DNA of 64,000 nucleotides, taken from positions 189,623 to 253,622 of the forward strand of contig CAZCDS010000003.1 in the NCBI GenBank assembly GCA_964497585.1, read 5' to 3'. Below the pieces are notes generated by a model, which had not been told where the DNA came from, searched no databases, and saw nothing but the letters and a program-made list of their open reading frames with translations. Shown here in pieces: positions 51,312 through 60,642 of the stretch (position 1 is the stretch's first letter; every line of letters begins with the position of its first letter). A program made the position numbers and the translations under genes. Source of the stretch: CAZCDS01 sp964497585 (GTDB taxonomy: Bacteria > Desulfobacterota > Desulfomonilia > Desulfomonilales > Desulfomonilaceae).

Positions 51312-53759
51312 ATGAAATCTTCTAAAATTGCGGGGAGTTATCCGGCAATAGTCCCGATTCTCCCTCTGAGGGATATGGTTGTTTTTCCGAACGTCTTGAT
51401 TCCTCTGTTCTTGAAGGGATCTCGAGTCGTCAAACTCGCCGAGTCCGTGGTAGGCGGCGATAACCTGGTAGGTTTGTTCTACCAAAAGTCGCGCAATCGT
51501 CTGAACATTCTCGGCGAAGACATCGCTACCGTGGGTACGCTGGCACGAATCCAGCAGGTAGTGCGTCTGGAAGGCGGCGGCGTCAAAGCGATAGCGGACG
51601 GCCTGTGCCGGGTTCGGATGGTTCGGCAGGTTCAGGCGGAGCCCTACTTGATGGGTGAAGTGGAACATATCGAGGAGTGTTGCGAACCACAGGACCTGAT
51701 GCCCGCGCTCGTGGAAAGCACCGCGGCTCTGTTCAAACTCTCACTGAACATGGGGCGCCCCATGGGGGAGCACGCCCGGACAATGATTGAGAGGGCGGAT
51801 GACCCTGGGCAACTCGCAGATATTATTGCGGTTTACCTTCCGCTCAAGGCATCGGTCAAGCAGAACCTCCTTGAGTCGGAGGACCCCGTCGAGCGCCTCA
51901 AAAGGGTCTCTCGCTACCTCAACTCCGACGTGGAAAGCCTCTGCCCTCGACCACAGCCGACGGGCGAGCCGCAGCCCATAGCAGCCGGGGCCAGACGTTA
52001 CAAAGAGGGTCAACTGCGCCAGCAGATGCGGTCCATGCAAAAGGACATGAACGCCCAGGACGATCCCCACCTGGCTGAGATCCAGGAATTCCACCAGAAA
52101 ATCCGAGAGTCCGGGATGTCTGACGACGCGGTGGAGGTCGCCACCCGGGAACTCCAACGACTGGAGCGGATTCCTCCGCATTCACCTGAATATACGGTAT
52201 CCAGGACGTACCTCGAGGTCATTACGAGCCTTCCCTGGAACACGTACTCCGAGGACAATCTCGACATCAACCGAGCCGAGCGAGTCCTGAACGAGGACCA
52301 CTACGACCTTGCAAAGGTCAAGGATCGAATTCTGGAATTCCTTGCGGTCCACAAGCTCAAGCCAACGAACAAAGGCCCGATTCTCTGTTTGGTGGGACCT
52401 CCAGGCGTCGGGAAGACGTCGCTGGGGAGATCGATTGCCCGGGCGCTCGGAAGGGATTTTATCCGGATTTCTCTGGGCGGTGTGCGTGACGAAGCGGAAA
52501 TCCGCGGGCACCGCAGAACCTATATCGGCGCCATGCCGGGACGGATCGTGCAGGAGATCCGGCGGGCAGGCCACAGGAATCCCGTGTTCATGCTGGACGA
52601 GGTGGACAAACTCGGTCAGGACTTCCGGGGAGATCCCGCGAGCGCTCTGCTGGAGGTCCTCGATCCGGAACAAAACAATTCTTTTTCCGATCACTATCTT
52701 GATGTCCCCTTCGATCTGTCCAGCGTTATGTTCATCTCGACTGCGAACCAGCTCGATCCGATCCCTCCGGCCCTCAAGGACCGCATGGAAGTGATCCGTA
52801 TTCCCGGTTACACGGACGAGGAAAAGGAGAAGATCGCCGAACTCTTCCTCGTACCGAAGGCCCTGGAAGAGAACGGAATCAGCGAATATCCGATTGGATT
52901 CAGCTCGGAGGCTCTGCGCTTCATTATTCGATCGTTTACCCGTGAGGCGGGCGTACGGAACCTTGAACGGGAAATCGGAGCGATTTACCGCAAAATTGCC
53001 CGAGAGATAACTCAATGCCAGGAGCCGCGCGAGGAGATCCTCCCCGAGACTGCTGAGGAACTGCTTGGACCGCCGAAGTACTTCTTTGACCTCGCGGAAG
53101 AGGAAGATCAGGTGGGAATCGCGACGGGCCTGGCATGGACCGAAACCGGTGGTGACATCATTTTCATCGAGGTCTCGGGCTTCAAGGGAGGCAAGGACCT
53201 GACGCTCACCGGATCTCTGGGCGATGTCATGCAGGAGTCCGCGAAAGCCGCGTTGAGCTACCTGAAGAACACGTGCCATATCTACGGAATCGACGAGACC
53301 AGTCTCTCCCAAACCGATCTCCACATCCATGTGCCACACGGCGCAATCCCCAAGGACGGACCTTCTGCCGGAGTGACCATTGCAGTGGCGCTCACCTCGT
53401 TCTTCTCGGGCATCCCTGTCCGGAGGGACATCGCAATGACCGGCGAAGTGACGCTCAGGGGGAGAGTGCTTCCTGTGGGTGGCGTCAAGGAAAAACTGCT
53501 CGCTGCGCGACGAGCGGGAGTGCGTGAGGTGATCCTTCCCGAGAAGAACCGATCCAGTCTGCGGGACCTCCCCGATTACGTCCAGGAAGAGATGGTACTG
53601 CATTTCGTGCGCGAGGTGGGGGAAGCTATCGGGATCGCGCTGACCGGCGACTGCAGCAGCGAGTGCGCGGAAGTGCGGGCCGAACAACCCGCGCTTCCAC
53701 TGCCCGGAGACGAGCGGTCCGAATATGTTGTCAAAGCCAGGGGAACCTCTGCCGAGTAG
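51312..53759 (+). CDS. lon: Lon protease, second copy
   Basis: A second complete Lon of 815 residues. LAN domain IVPILPLRDMVVFPNVLIPL, Walker A GPPGVGKTSLGRS, Walker B VFMLDEVDKLGQ, catalytic Ser in PKDGPSAGVTI and Lys in VKEKLLAARRAG are all present. Compared with the 24.7-kb copy it has a different N-terminal domain and an extra C-terminal tail (SSECAEVRAEQPALPLPGDE). It has its own promoter and lies away from clpX, so it may be a specialised or stress-induced paralogue. ATG 51312 is chosen; a GTG at 51303 would add three residues. Confidence 0.95.
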   Translation: MKSSKIAGSYPAIVPILPLRDMVVFPNVLIPLFLKGSRVVKLAESVVGGDNLVGLFYQKSRNRLNILGEDIATVGTLARIQQVVRLEGGGVKAIADGLCRVRMVRQVQAEPYLMGEVEHIEECCEPQDLMPALVESTAALFKLSLNMGRPMGEHARTMIERADDPGQLADIIAVYLPLKASVKQNLLESEDPVERLKRVSRYLNSDVESLCPRPQPTGEPQPIAAGARRYKEGQLRQQMRSMQKDMNAQDDPHLAEIQEFHQKIRESGMSDDAVEVATRELQRLERIPPHSPEYTVSRTYLEVITSLPWNTYSEDNLDINRAERVLNEDHYDLAKVKDRILEFLAVHKLKPTNKGPILCLVGPPGVGKTSLGRSIARALGRDFIRISLGGVRDEAEIRGHRRTYIGAMPGRIVQEIRRAGHRNPVFMLDEVDKLGQDFRGDPASALLEVLDPEQNNSFSDHYLDVPFDLSSVMFISTANQLDPIPPALKDRMEVIRIPGYTDEEKEKIAELFLVPKALEENGISEYPIGFSSEALRFIIRSFTREAGVRNLEREIGAIYRKIAREITQCQEPREEILPETAEELLGPPKYFFDLAEEEDQVGIATGLAWTETGGDIIFIEVSGFKGGKDLTLTGSLGDVMQESAKAALSYLKNTCHIYGIDETSLSQTDLHIHVPHGAIPKDGPSAGVTIAVALTSFFSGIPVRRDIAMTGEVTLRGRVLPVGGVKEKLLAARRAGVREVILPEKNRSSLRDLPDYVQEEMVLHFVREVGEAIGIALTGDCSSECAEVRAEQPALPLPGDERSEYVVKARGTSAE

Positions 53760-53879
53760 TCGTCTTATGAAGGACTCTTGCGTGGGCACGGCATGTCGTG
53801 CCCTCTACGCGTCTCAACCATGGAGACGGCCATGATCCCCATGCGCGCTCGAAAGGGCCGGTTGCTTCCCCTCATCCCA

Positions 53880-54317
53880 TCAGGCTTTCTTCCCGCCGAT
53901 CGCCTCTCTTGCGAGCCTATCAACGATTTCGTTTTCGCGATGGCCGCTATGGCCATAAACCCATTCCCACTGCACCGAATGCTTTGATACTGCGGCATCC
54001 AGTCGCTTCCAGAGGTCCACGTTCTTGACCTTGCCGTTTCTGGAGGTCCGCCACCCTTTCTTTTTCCAGGCATGGATCCACTTAGTGATACCGTCTTTCA
54101 CGTACTGGGAATCGGTCGTGATGGTGACGGAGCACGGTCGCTTGAGCGTTTCGAGCGCGGCGATTGCGGCCATGAGTTCCATACGATTGTTGGTTGTCCA
54201 GCGCTCACTACCACTGATCTCCTTTTCCACGTCCCTGAACTTCAGGAGCGCGGCCCAGCCGCCCGGACCCGGATTGCCCTGACATGCGCCGTCGGTGAAA
54301 ATCACGACCGTGTCCAT
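53880..54317 (-). CDS. rnhA: Ribonuclease HI
   Basis: Cuts RNA in RNA-DNA hybrids. The catalytic Asp-Glu-Asp-Asp set is visible: VIFTDGACQGNPGPGGW, NNRMELMAAI, ITTDSQYV and HRENEIVDRLA, with the catalytic-loop His in VYGHSGH. The length of 145 residues is normal. I chose ATG 54317 (MDTVVIFTDG), which has AAAGAGAA upstream and matches the family start; the in-frame ATG at 54347 overlaps the stop of the upstream yjbQ-like gene (ATGA) and would add ten residues. It is co-transcribed with that gene. Confidence 0.95.
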   Translation of the reverse strand: MDTVVIFTDGACQGNPGPGGWAALLKFRDVEKEISGSERWTTNNRMELMAAIAALETLKRPCSVTITTDSQYVKDGITKWIHAWKKKGWRTSRNGKVKNVDLWKRLDAAVSKHSVQWEWVYGHSGHRENEIVDRLAREAIGGKKA

Positions 54318-54343
54318 GGAGTTCTCTTTGCGAGTCTTTCGCT

Positions 54344-54739
54344 TCATCCCGAAAGTACCTGAATGTGGACCTTTCTCCTTCTTGGTCCATCGAACTCGCA
54401 GAAGAAGATTCCCTGCCAGGTCCCCAGCACCGGAGCCGCTCGGGAGACAAGCATGTGAACCGAGCTTCCGACGATCGATGCTTTGATGTGAGCGTCCGAA
54501 TTACCTTCGATATGCTTGTACGGACCCTGATGGGGAACCAGTTGCGTGAGCTTTGTAGAGATGTCCTGCACGACGGATGGATCGGCCGCCTCATTGATTG
54601 TCACCCCCGCGGTCGTATGGGGAACGTACACGATGAGCGCGCCTTCCTTTACGCCGCTCTTGGTAAGGACGTCCCGGATCCTGGAGGTGATGTCAACGAA
54701 CTCGATCCTCGAACCGGTCTTCACTTCAATGGTTTGCAT
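54344..54739 (-). CDS. yjbQ: YjbQ/UPF0047 family protein
   Basis: A 131-residue protein of the secondary thiamine-phosphate synthase family: VPHTTAGVTINEAADPSV with the two putative metal-binding His region, HQGPYKHIEGNSDAHIKASI and GTWQGIFFCEFDGPRRRKVH. Members have weak thiamine-phosphate synthase activity when overproduced; the true role is unclear. It sits between ftsY and rnhA on the minus strand, with a four-base overlap to a possible rnhA start. Confidence 0.92.
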   Translation of the reverse strand: MQTIEVKTGSRIEFVDITSRIRDVLTKSGVKEGALIVYVPHTTAGVTINEAADPSVVQDISTKLTQLVPHQGPYKHIEGNSDAHIKASIVGSSVHMLVSRAAPVLGTWQGIFFCEFDGPRRRKVHIQVLSG

Positions 54740-54791
54740 TCACACCCCCTTGATATTCCGTCACTGAAGAGCCCGGGCCCGCGATCCGCGC

Positions 54792-55892
54792 TTACTCGGG
54801 AACTTCCTCGGAGACATCGCTCCCTTCGAAGAGAGCTTCCGTGAAATCACGGGCACTGAAATCCTGCAAATCTTCCATCTGCTCACCGACACCCACGTAC
54901 CGAACGGGAATCTTCAGCTCATTGGAAATTCCAACCAGCACGCCGCCCTTTGCCGTGCCGTCGAGCTTGGTAAGCGCGATCCCGCTGACCGGTATCGCCT
55001 CGCTGAACGTCTTGGCCTGGAGGATCGCATTCTGCCCGGTGGACGCGTCGATGACGAGGAGAATCTCGTGGGGAGCAGGCGGATATTTCTTCTGGATGGT
55101 CCTCCTCATTTTCTTCAACTGCTCCATGAGGGGAACGCGAGTGTGGAGCCTTCCCGCGGTGTCCATAAGCAAGAGGTCAACCCCGTCTCTCAGTGCCCGG
55201 TCTACCGCTTCGTAGGCAATTGACGAGGGATCCGCCTTCTCCTTGCCTTTGACCACGGGGCAGCCCACGCGCTCAGCCCAGATTTCCATCTGCTCCACGG
55301 CCGCGGCCCGGAACGTGTCGCCCGCTCCCATGAGTACTTTTCCGCCGGCCTGCCGGTGGCGTGCTGCCATCTTGGCTATGGTCGTGGTTTTGCCCGATCC
55401 GTTAACACCGACCACCATGACGACGAAGGGCTCCGGCCCGAAACCTACGCGCAGCGGGGATTCCACCTCGTCGAGTATTTCCCGGATCATCGCTCTCAGG
55501 TGTTCGAGGACGAGATCGGGCCTGTCAACCTCTGCGCGCTTGATTCTACCGGTCACTCCCTCAAGGAGATCGTACGCGGTTTTCACCCCGATGTCGGCTT
55601 TGACGAGTATCTCCTCCAACCTTGCCTTCGTCTCCTCGTCAAACTCTCTCTTTCCCAAAACCAGACGATCAAGGTCCTTGATGAAGCCCGACCTGGTTTT
55701 CTTCAAACCGCGCCTCAGCCGGAAGATCCCCCGCCTCTCGTCCTGAACGTCGCCCGGGGGCGGACTTTGGTCCTCGGCAGCCTCCTGCGAGGGAAGTCCC
55801 TCAGACACTTCATGCTCCGAACGCTCTTCTTGCTGCGGCGTTTTCTCTTTGCCCAGTATCCTCCGGAAAAACCCCTTTTTCTCACTGCTCAT
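54792..55892 (-). CDS. ftsY: Signal recognition particle receptor FtsY
   Basis: SRP-receptor GTPase at the inner membrane. It has an acidic, low-complexity A domain (EEDQSPPPGDVQDE) of about 60 residues, then the N domain (LDRLVLGKREFDEET) and the G domain: VGVNGSGKTTTIAKMA (G1), DTFRAAAVEQ, LLMDTAGRLHTR (G3), TKLDGTAKGG (G4) and the terminal GVGEQMEDLQDF. The length of 366 residues is typical. It is the first gene of the ftsY-yjbQ-rnhA run. Confidence 0.96.
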   Translation of the reverse strand: MSSEKKGFFRRILGKEKTPQQEERSEHEVSEGLPSQEAAEDQSPPPGDVQDERRGIFRLRRGLKKTRSGFIKDLDRLVLGKREFDEETKARLEEILVKADIGVKTAYDLLEGVTGRIKRAEVDRPDLVLEHLRAMIREILDEVESPLRVGFGPEPFVVMVVGVNGSGKTTTIAKMAARHRQAGGKVLMGAGDTFRAAAVEQMEIWAERVGCPVVKGKEKADPSSIAYEAVDRALRDGVDLLLMDTAGRLHTRVPLMEQLKKMRRTIQKKYPPAPHEILLVIDASTGQNAILQAKTFSEAIPVSGIALTKLDGTAKGGVLVGISNELKIPVRYVGVGEQMEDLQDFSARDFTEALFEGSDVSEEVPE

Positions 55893-56170
55893 GGCCGATC
55901 ACTTCCTCCAAGGAGCGGGCCGTTCGCCGGGAACAGACTCCGCCTTGCATGAATTCTCGGCAAGAATTAGCCGGTGGGGAGTCGTCGACCCTATGTTTCT
56001 TTTTCCACAGCGCATTTTCTTGTCACGTGAAACGCGTATCCATCGCTTCAGGAGAGTCTCGGGACACGCGATCTCCAGGTCACGATGAACCGAATCATCT
56101 TCGGGAAGTCTACCAAGGTATCGGATCGGCGGTCAACGGAAATTAGCTAAAGTTCATTCTAGAAAATAGC
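55893..56170. other. Divergent spacer after ftsY
   Basis: No gene seen. Around 56032 it contains TCACGTGAAAC, one intact half of a parS-like site with a mismatched left half. Confidence 0.4.
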
Positions 56171-56200
56171 TTGAACTATTCGATTAAATTGTAGTATATT
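56171..56200 (+). promoter_or_regulatory. Putative promoter before the small gene and amidase
   Basis: TTGAAC (56171-56176) and TATATT (56195-56200) with 18-base spacing lie in an AT-rich patch 27 bases upstream of the GTG at 56228. Confidence 0.5.
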
Positions 56201-56227
56201 GTCCTCAGTACGCGCAAGGAGACCCCC

Positions 56228-56458
56228 GTGAACTGGATATCTCGAAAAAAGAGTATGACGATCTCCGCAGAACTGCACCGCAGCATTGAGAGAACCTGCA
56301 CTCCCATCATGGAAGACCCGGGGGAAGTGGTCGCCGTTCGGCCCGCCGGGAGTGATTCCGAGTGCCGGGTGCTTGCGGGCAGACGCCGCTCAAGCAACCT
56401 TCCGTCGCCAAGGAGGCTGGACGGAAGCAAGCCCGTGAAGTTCGCTGCGGGCTTCTGA
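56228..56458 (+). CDS. Small protein of unknown function
   Basis: A 76-residue frame that starts with GTG behind AAGGAG at good spacing and directly downstream of a plausible promoter. The sequence (MNWISRKKSMTISAELHRSI, then VVAVRPAGSDSECRVLAGRR) shows no recognised motif and turns Arg/Ser/Pro-rich at the end. It precedes the amidase gene by 64 bases. Expression signals support it more than the protein sequence does. Confidence 0.4.
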   Translation: MNWISRKKSMTISAELHRSIERTCTPIMEDPGEVVAVRPAGSDSECRVLAGRRRSSNLPSPRRLDGSKPVKFAAGF

Positions 56459-56522
56459 GATGAGGACCTGAATACGGGGTGTCCGACGCCCCAGGCCGGG
56501 ATCTACGTGAAGGCGGTTTTTC

Positions 56523-57950
56523 GTGGTGAGGAACCTTATCCGGTCGATCTTTCCCGTGCTGTTGATCCTCCTGCCGATGACATCCCATGCCGAGGCGAGC
56601 CGCTCCTTTGTTGAAGCCGAGCACGCATTTTACCGCCTGTGCAAAGATCCCCATAGCACACGGGACAAGTGGCTCGACGTAATAGGAACGTTTCTCAAGC
56701 TCCATCGGGGTGACCGGCCACGGGCAACCGCGGAGAGGAGCCTCCTCTATGCCGGGAGGGCTTATCTGGAACTCTACCGCCGCACCGGGAACAGGGAAGA
56801 GCTGGACCGTGCTATAGCGTGCTTCCAAGATTTCGACGTGCTCAACCGTGCTCAGGGAAGTGTCCGCGACAACGTGCTCGAGACTGAGACCGCTTTGCCG
56901 ATCAGGAAAAGACTCGATCGCCTCGCGCTTCTTCATCGAGCCGGTGCCTCGGCTCTCAAGGGTTCCACCGGAATTCAAGAAACAAGCGCTGAAGCAAGAG
57001 TAACTCAGGGGCCGTGGAACGTGCCGGCTGCGCAGTCCGCCGCAACGGCTCGCAACCCGTCTAGCGCTTCGCCTCGGGGGAACTATCCCGGCCGCGTTGC
57101 GCTCCTGTACCGAGGAAACCCGTTCTGTCCCCCCGATGCCCGCACATTCATAGGAATTCCCCTCCCGCTCGGCAGCGAATCGGAGCCTCCTGAGCCAAAG
57201 CAGACACGCCGACAACGCGTGATACCGCACGCGTCTCCGCGCAAAGGATTTGTCATCGTCATCGATCCCGGACACGGAGGAAAGGACCCGGGAGCCGTGT
57301 CGCGAGACGGCCGACTCAAGGAAAAGGACGTTGTCCTGAATATCTCCCGGAGGCTCCGAGAGATGCTGTTGAGGAGGAATCCCGCGATCACAGTCGTGCT
57401 CACGCGCACCGACGATCGGTTTCTATCCCTTGGGCAGCGTGCGGCAGTGGCCAATTCGCTCAACGCGGATCTCTTCATTTCCGTTCACTGCAATTCCAGC
57501 ACCGAATTCCGTAGCCGTGGAATTGAGACGTACTACCTGAGCCCCGCCTGCTCTCGCAAGGCATTGGCAACGGCCGCACGGGAGAACGGCATACCGCTTT
57601 CGAAAATGAGCGACCTCCAGGCTACCCTGCTGGATCTTTCCCTTGCCTCGAAGCGCACTGGTTCGGCCAGGTTGGCCCAGGCAATCCAGACCGCGCTCGT
57701 GCGAAAAGTGGGCCGCGCAATTCCCCCGTCCGCTGATCGAGGTATCCGGAGGGGGCCCTTCAATGTTCTGCTCGGCGCGCAGATGCCTGCGGTTCTTGTG
57801 GAGGTCGCGTTTATGAGCAGCAGAGCGGACAGCCGACTCTTGAGAAGCCCGACGTACCTCATGAGGCTGGCGGCCGGCATGGCCGACGGCGCGGGGCTGT
57901 TCATCCGGGGCACCCAGAAGAGAGCCTGGACGACTCGGCGTAATCGATAA
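56523..57950 (+). CDS. N-acetylmuramoyl-L-alanine amidase
   Basis: An exported zinc peptidoglycan hydrolase that splits the MurNAc-L-Ala bond. The signal peptide has the hydrophobic core IFPVLLILLPMTSHAEA. An N-terminal helical domain (residues about 20-130, FYRLCKDPHSTRDKW, AYLELYRRTGNREEL) resembles a TPR-like module and is followed by a long Ser/Pro linker. The amidase_3 domain begins at FVIVIDPGHGGKDPGAV (first zinc His), with the catalytic-type Glu in KEKDVVLNISRRL, the second His in LFISVHCNSS and the catalytic Glu in PAVLVEVAFMS. It is an AmiC-like cell-separation enzyme. The GTG start 56523 fits the signal sequence. Confidence 0.9.
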   Translation: MVRNLIRSIFPVLLILLPMTSHAEASRSFVEAEHAFYRLCKDPHSTRDKWLDVIGTFLKLHRGDRPRATAERSLLYAGRAYLELYRRTGNREELDRAIACFQDFDVLNRAQGSVRDNVLETETALPIRKRLDRLALLHRAGASALKGSTGIQETSAEARVTQGPWNVPAAQSAATARNPSSASPRGNYPGRVALLYRGNPFCPPDARTFIGIPLPLGSESEPPEPKQTRRQRVIPHASPRKGFVIVIDPGHGGKDPGAVSRDGRLKEKDVVLNISRRLREMLLRRNPAITVVLTRTDDRFLSLGQRAAVANSLNADLFISVHCNSSTEFRSRGIETYYLSPACSRKALATAARENGIPLSKMSDLQATLLDLSLASKRTGSARLAQAIQTALVRKVGRAIPPSADRGIRRGPFNVLLGAQMPAVLVEVAFMSSRADSRLLRSPTYLMRLAAGMADGAGLFIRGTQKRAWTTRRNR

Positions 57951-58256
57951 CCGATTCAAGCAGCCCCCGCGCCGAGCGATTATGCGGAAGAGCCAACTGG
58001 GGAGGGCCTTCCAATGGAGGAACTCGCTGCTCCTCTTCCGAAAGACAGTCGTACGATTGGCGTACGTGGATGCCTCGAACTCATGGGGATCCTAACAGGC
58101 TGCATGGGCACGGCAATGTGGGCTCCTATGGGCGTCCACCCCGATATTCCTGCGGCCTCGCGGAACATCGGGCGTTCCACTGCACAGCAGATTCATGCGA
58201 TGCCGTGCGGGAGAGGATGTTAATCTCGACAACCGGTATACTATGTCGGGAACAAA
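57951..58256. other. Spacer between amidase and glycosyltransferase genes
   Basis: No convincing gene. A 69-residue frame at 58014-58223 has GGGAGGG before its ATG, but its Met/Gly/Ala/Pro-rich translation resembles no protein family. Confidence 0.4.
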
Positions 58257-59816
58257 ATGGGGGGCCCACCATTGGCAGTGAAATCGGGAGCAGCAAAGCA
58301 ACAGGCACCCAATCGTACTCGGGGGATTTTTGGAGGGAACCGTTCTGTCCTCTTCCTAGTCGCCGCAGGTCTCCTGCTCCTGGGAGTCCACCTGGCCCTG
58401 ACAATGATTTCCGGTGATTTTGCCTACGGCCTTCCGCTTTTGGAAAAGCCGGTTTTGCTTCTCGTCGGATTCCTCCTCGTCGGATCCTTCGTCTTTGTCG
58501 GAGCAGTATTCAGTGTGCGGTCCGCCGCGGAATCCGGGGGACTCCTCTTCTGGGTCATTGGGGTAGGGCTCGCTCTGCGGATCGTCATGCTTTTTTCAGC
58601 CCCCATCCTCGAGGACGACTATTTCCGCTATCTGTTGGACGGGGCCATGACCGCGAACGGCTATAACCCGTACCGATTCGTGCCGGAGGAAATCCGTCCC
58701 GATTCAAAGGACATACCGCCGGAATTGACGTCACTGGCATCCGAGGGAGAAGCGGTAATAACACGAGTGAATCATCCGAACCTCAGGACGATTTATCCGC
58801 CGGTCGCTCAGGCGGTCTTCGCGCTGGCCCACATGCTCAAACCGTGGAGTCTTTCCTCATTGCGCGCCCTTTTCCTGATGTTTGACTGCGCGACCTTTCT
58901 CCTGCTCCTGACAGCGCTGCGATCGCTCGGATTGTCTCCACTCTGGGTGCTTGTATATTGGTGGAACCCGCTCATCGTGAAAGAGTTCGTCAATTCTGCG
59001 CACATGGATGTGATCATTCTTCCCCTTGCGGTCGGGTCGGTGATGCTCGCGGTTCGGGGAAGGTCGTTTGCCGCGACGGCTCTACTCGCAGTGGCGACGG
59101 GAGCCAAGCTGTGGCCTCTCGTACTCCTGCCCGTGGTTCTCCGGAGCGAGCTGAGACGACCCGCTCGCGTCCTGCTCTGCTTGATCCTTTTCGGTTTCAT
59201 ATGCTCAGCCTTGTTCTTGCCGGTATTCATTGCCGGCCTTGATTCGGATTCGGGCTTCGTCGCGTACAGCCGATACTGGGAAATGAACGACGCGCTCTAC
59301 ATGCTTCTCCTCTGGGCTGTCGAGTTCCTCCTCAGTATCTCCCACGGCGCTCTCGTGTCGGCTCCCGTTGTCACTCGGGTTCTTGTCATGTGCATCCTCA
59401 TCGCTTGGACTGTCCGGGTTCTTTGGGTTCCTGCACCGCAACCAGGGGGGGTATGGGAACAGGCCCTGGCGGTCGTCGCAGCACTCTTCATGCTGAGCCC
59501 GACGCAGTTTCCCTGGTACTACGGTTGGGTAATTCCGTTTCTCGTCATTGCACCGCGAGGTTCCCTTATTCTGTTGAGCGCGCTCCTGTCCCTCTATTAT
59601 CTCCGGTTCTATTTTGACGCGAGGGATCGGGTTGGTATATTCGATTATGGCATCGTCTGGTTGGAATACGCGCCGGTTTGGGCACTGCTCGTCCATGAAT
59701 GGATACGGGGCCGACAGGCTACCTGCCCTTGTAGAACACAGGCGCCGGCCGCCACGCGTCCTCGATTCCTTGTGTTTTTGTTGGAACGAGGGCCGGATCG
59801 GGAACAACGGCTTTGA
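58257..59816 (+). CDS. Polytopic membrane glycosyltransferase, GT87-like (DUF2029)
   Basis: A 519-residue membrane protein with about ten to twelve helices. After the second helix it has an acidic LFSAPILEDDYFRYLLDG motif, where GT-C transferases carry their catalytic Asp/Glu in the first extracytoplasmic loop. It then has NGYNPYRF, YPPVAQAVFALAH and VYWWNPLIVKEFVNSAHMD, all typical of polyprenyl-phosphate-dependent mannosyltransferases of the GT87/DUF2029 type. It probably adds a sugar to a lipid or envelope acceptor on the outer face. The ATG 58257 is the longest start; the true start may be a few codons later. Confidence 0.82.
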   Translation: MGGPPLAVKSGAAKQQAPNRTRGIFGGNRSVLFLVAAGLLLLGVHLALTMISGDFAYGLPLLEKPVLLLVGFLLVGSFVFVGAVFSVRSAAESGGLLFWVIGVGLALRIVMLFSAPILEDDYFRYLLDGAMTANGYNPYRFVPEEIRPDSKDIPPELTSLASEGEAVITRVNHPNLRTIYPPVAQAVFALAHMLKPWSLSSLRALFLMFDCATFLLLLTALRSLGLSPLWVLVYWWNPLIVKEFVNSAHMDVIILPLAVGSVMLAVRGRSFAATALLAVATGAKLWPLVLLPVVLRSELRRPARVLLCLILFGFICSALFLPVFIAGLDSDSGFVAYSRYWEMNDALYMLLLWAVEFLLSISHGALVSAPVVTRVLVMCILIAWTVRVLWVPAPQPGGVWEQALAVVAALFMLSPTQFPWYYGWVIPFLVIAPRGSLILLSALLSLYYLRFYFDARDRVGIFDYGIVWLEYAPVWALLVHEWIRGRQATCPCRTQAPAATRPRFLVFLLERGPDREQRL

Positions 59817-59919
59817 TACCCTCTGAGCTGAGCCTTGCGAAAGTCGAATTGGAACATGATCGCCGATAACCGCTGAACGGTTAGGACGCGAAAGTGCCGT
59901 GAATCAAAAGGATGAGTCC

Positions 59920-60587
59920 ATGTGCGGCCGTTTTATACTCGTCTCCCCGGGAAGAATTGTGGCGGAGCACTTTCAGCTCCCAAGCGAACCCACTCTCGAG
60001 CCGCGATACAATATCGCTCCATCCCAAGACGTAGCAACGATTCGCCAGGGAGAGGAATCAGAAACCCGGGAGCTTCACATGCTCAGGTGGGGACTCATTC
60101 CTTTCTGGGCCAAGGAGAGTTCCATCGGTTACCGGATGATTAACGCCAAATCTGAGACGGTCGCGGAAAAACCCGCTTTCCGGAATGCATTCAAACAGAG
60201 GCGATGCCTTATCCCGGCCGATGGCTTTTACGAATGGGGTGGAAAAAAGGGAAGAGAATGCCCTATCTCTTCAGAATGATCGACGAAAGCCTGTTCGCCT
60301 TTGCCGGTCTCTGGGAGAGTTGGACCGGACCCGAAAAGACCGTGATCGAGTCCTGCACCATACTGACCACGGGACCCAACGATTTGGTAAGTCCCGTTCA
60401 TGACAGGATGCCCGTGATACTCGCTCCCCATCAGTACGACGCCTGGCTTGACACATCACGCGAGGCAAAGGACCCCTTGCTTGAAATGCTCAATCCCTTT
60501 CCTCCGGACAAAATGACCTCATACCCGGTCGGTATGCACGTCAATAAGCCTGCGAACGACGATCCCGAGTGCATTAAGCCGATTTGA
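59920..60587 (+). CDS. SRAP (HMCES/YedK) domain protein, split by a -1 frameshift
   Basis: SRAP proteins form a covalent bond with abasic sites in single-stranded DNA through Cys2. Here MCGRF starts the frame at 59920, with AAGGA upstream, and continues with YNIAPSQDVATI, MLRWGLIPFWAK, INAKSETV and ADGFYEWGGKK. The frame then runs into a stop at 60279. The rest of the family sequence (KRMPYLFRMIDESLFAFAGLWESW, the His in NDLVSPVHDRMPVIL) is read in the -1 frame to 60587. The join is at A AAA AAG (60243-60249). The combined protein would have 222 residues, the length of E. coli YedK. It could be a programmed frameshift, transcript slippage, a broken gene or a sequencing error in a six-A run. 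Confidence 0.8.
60243..60272 (+). promoter_or_regulatory. Slippery heptamer and hairpin in the SRAP gene
   Basis: A AAA AAG is in the zero frame exactly as X XXY YYZ (60243-60249), the same heptamer as the E. coli dnaX frameshift site. GAAGAGA (60251-60257) then pairs with TCTCTTC (60266-60272), a 7-bp hairpin with an eight-base loop that starts one base after the heptamer, closer than the usual five to nine. No clear stimulatory Shine-Dalgarno is seen upstream. Confidence 0.5.
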
Positions 60588-60610
60588 ACGATTTTGCGGA
60601 AGAGTTCATA

Positions 60611-60642
60611 GGGGAGGCCCTTTTTGGGAAAAGGGTCTCCCC
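60611..60642. repeat. Hairpin repeat GGGGAGGG-type, copy B
   Basis: GGGGAGGCCCTTTT pairs with AAAAGGGTCTCCCC across a four-base TGGG loop, with one mismatch in the stem. It has the same length and design as 33926-33957. It follows the SRAP gene by 23 bases, so it may terminate it. Confidence 0.7.

Noticed and set aside
56021..56036. Possible second parS near TCACGTGAAAC
   Set aside because: Only the right half matches; the left half has three mismatches to the consensus.
58014..58223. 69-residue frame with a GGGAGGG ribosome-binding site
   Set aside because: Despite the upstream purine tract the protein is compositionally odd, without motifs, and has no partner gene.
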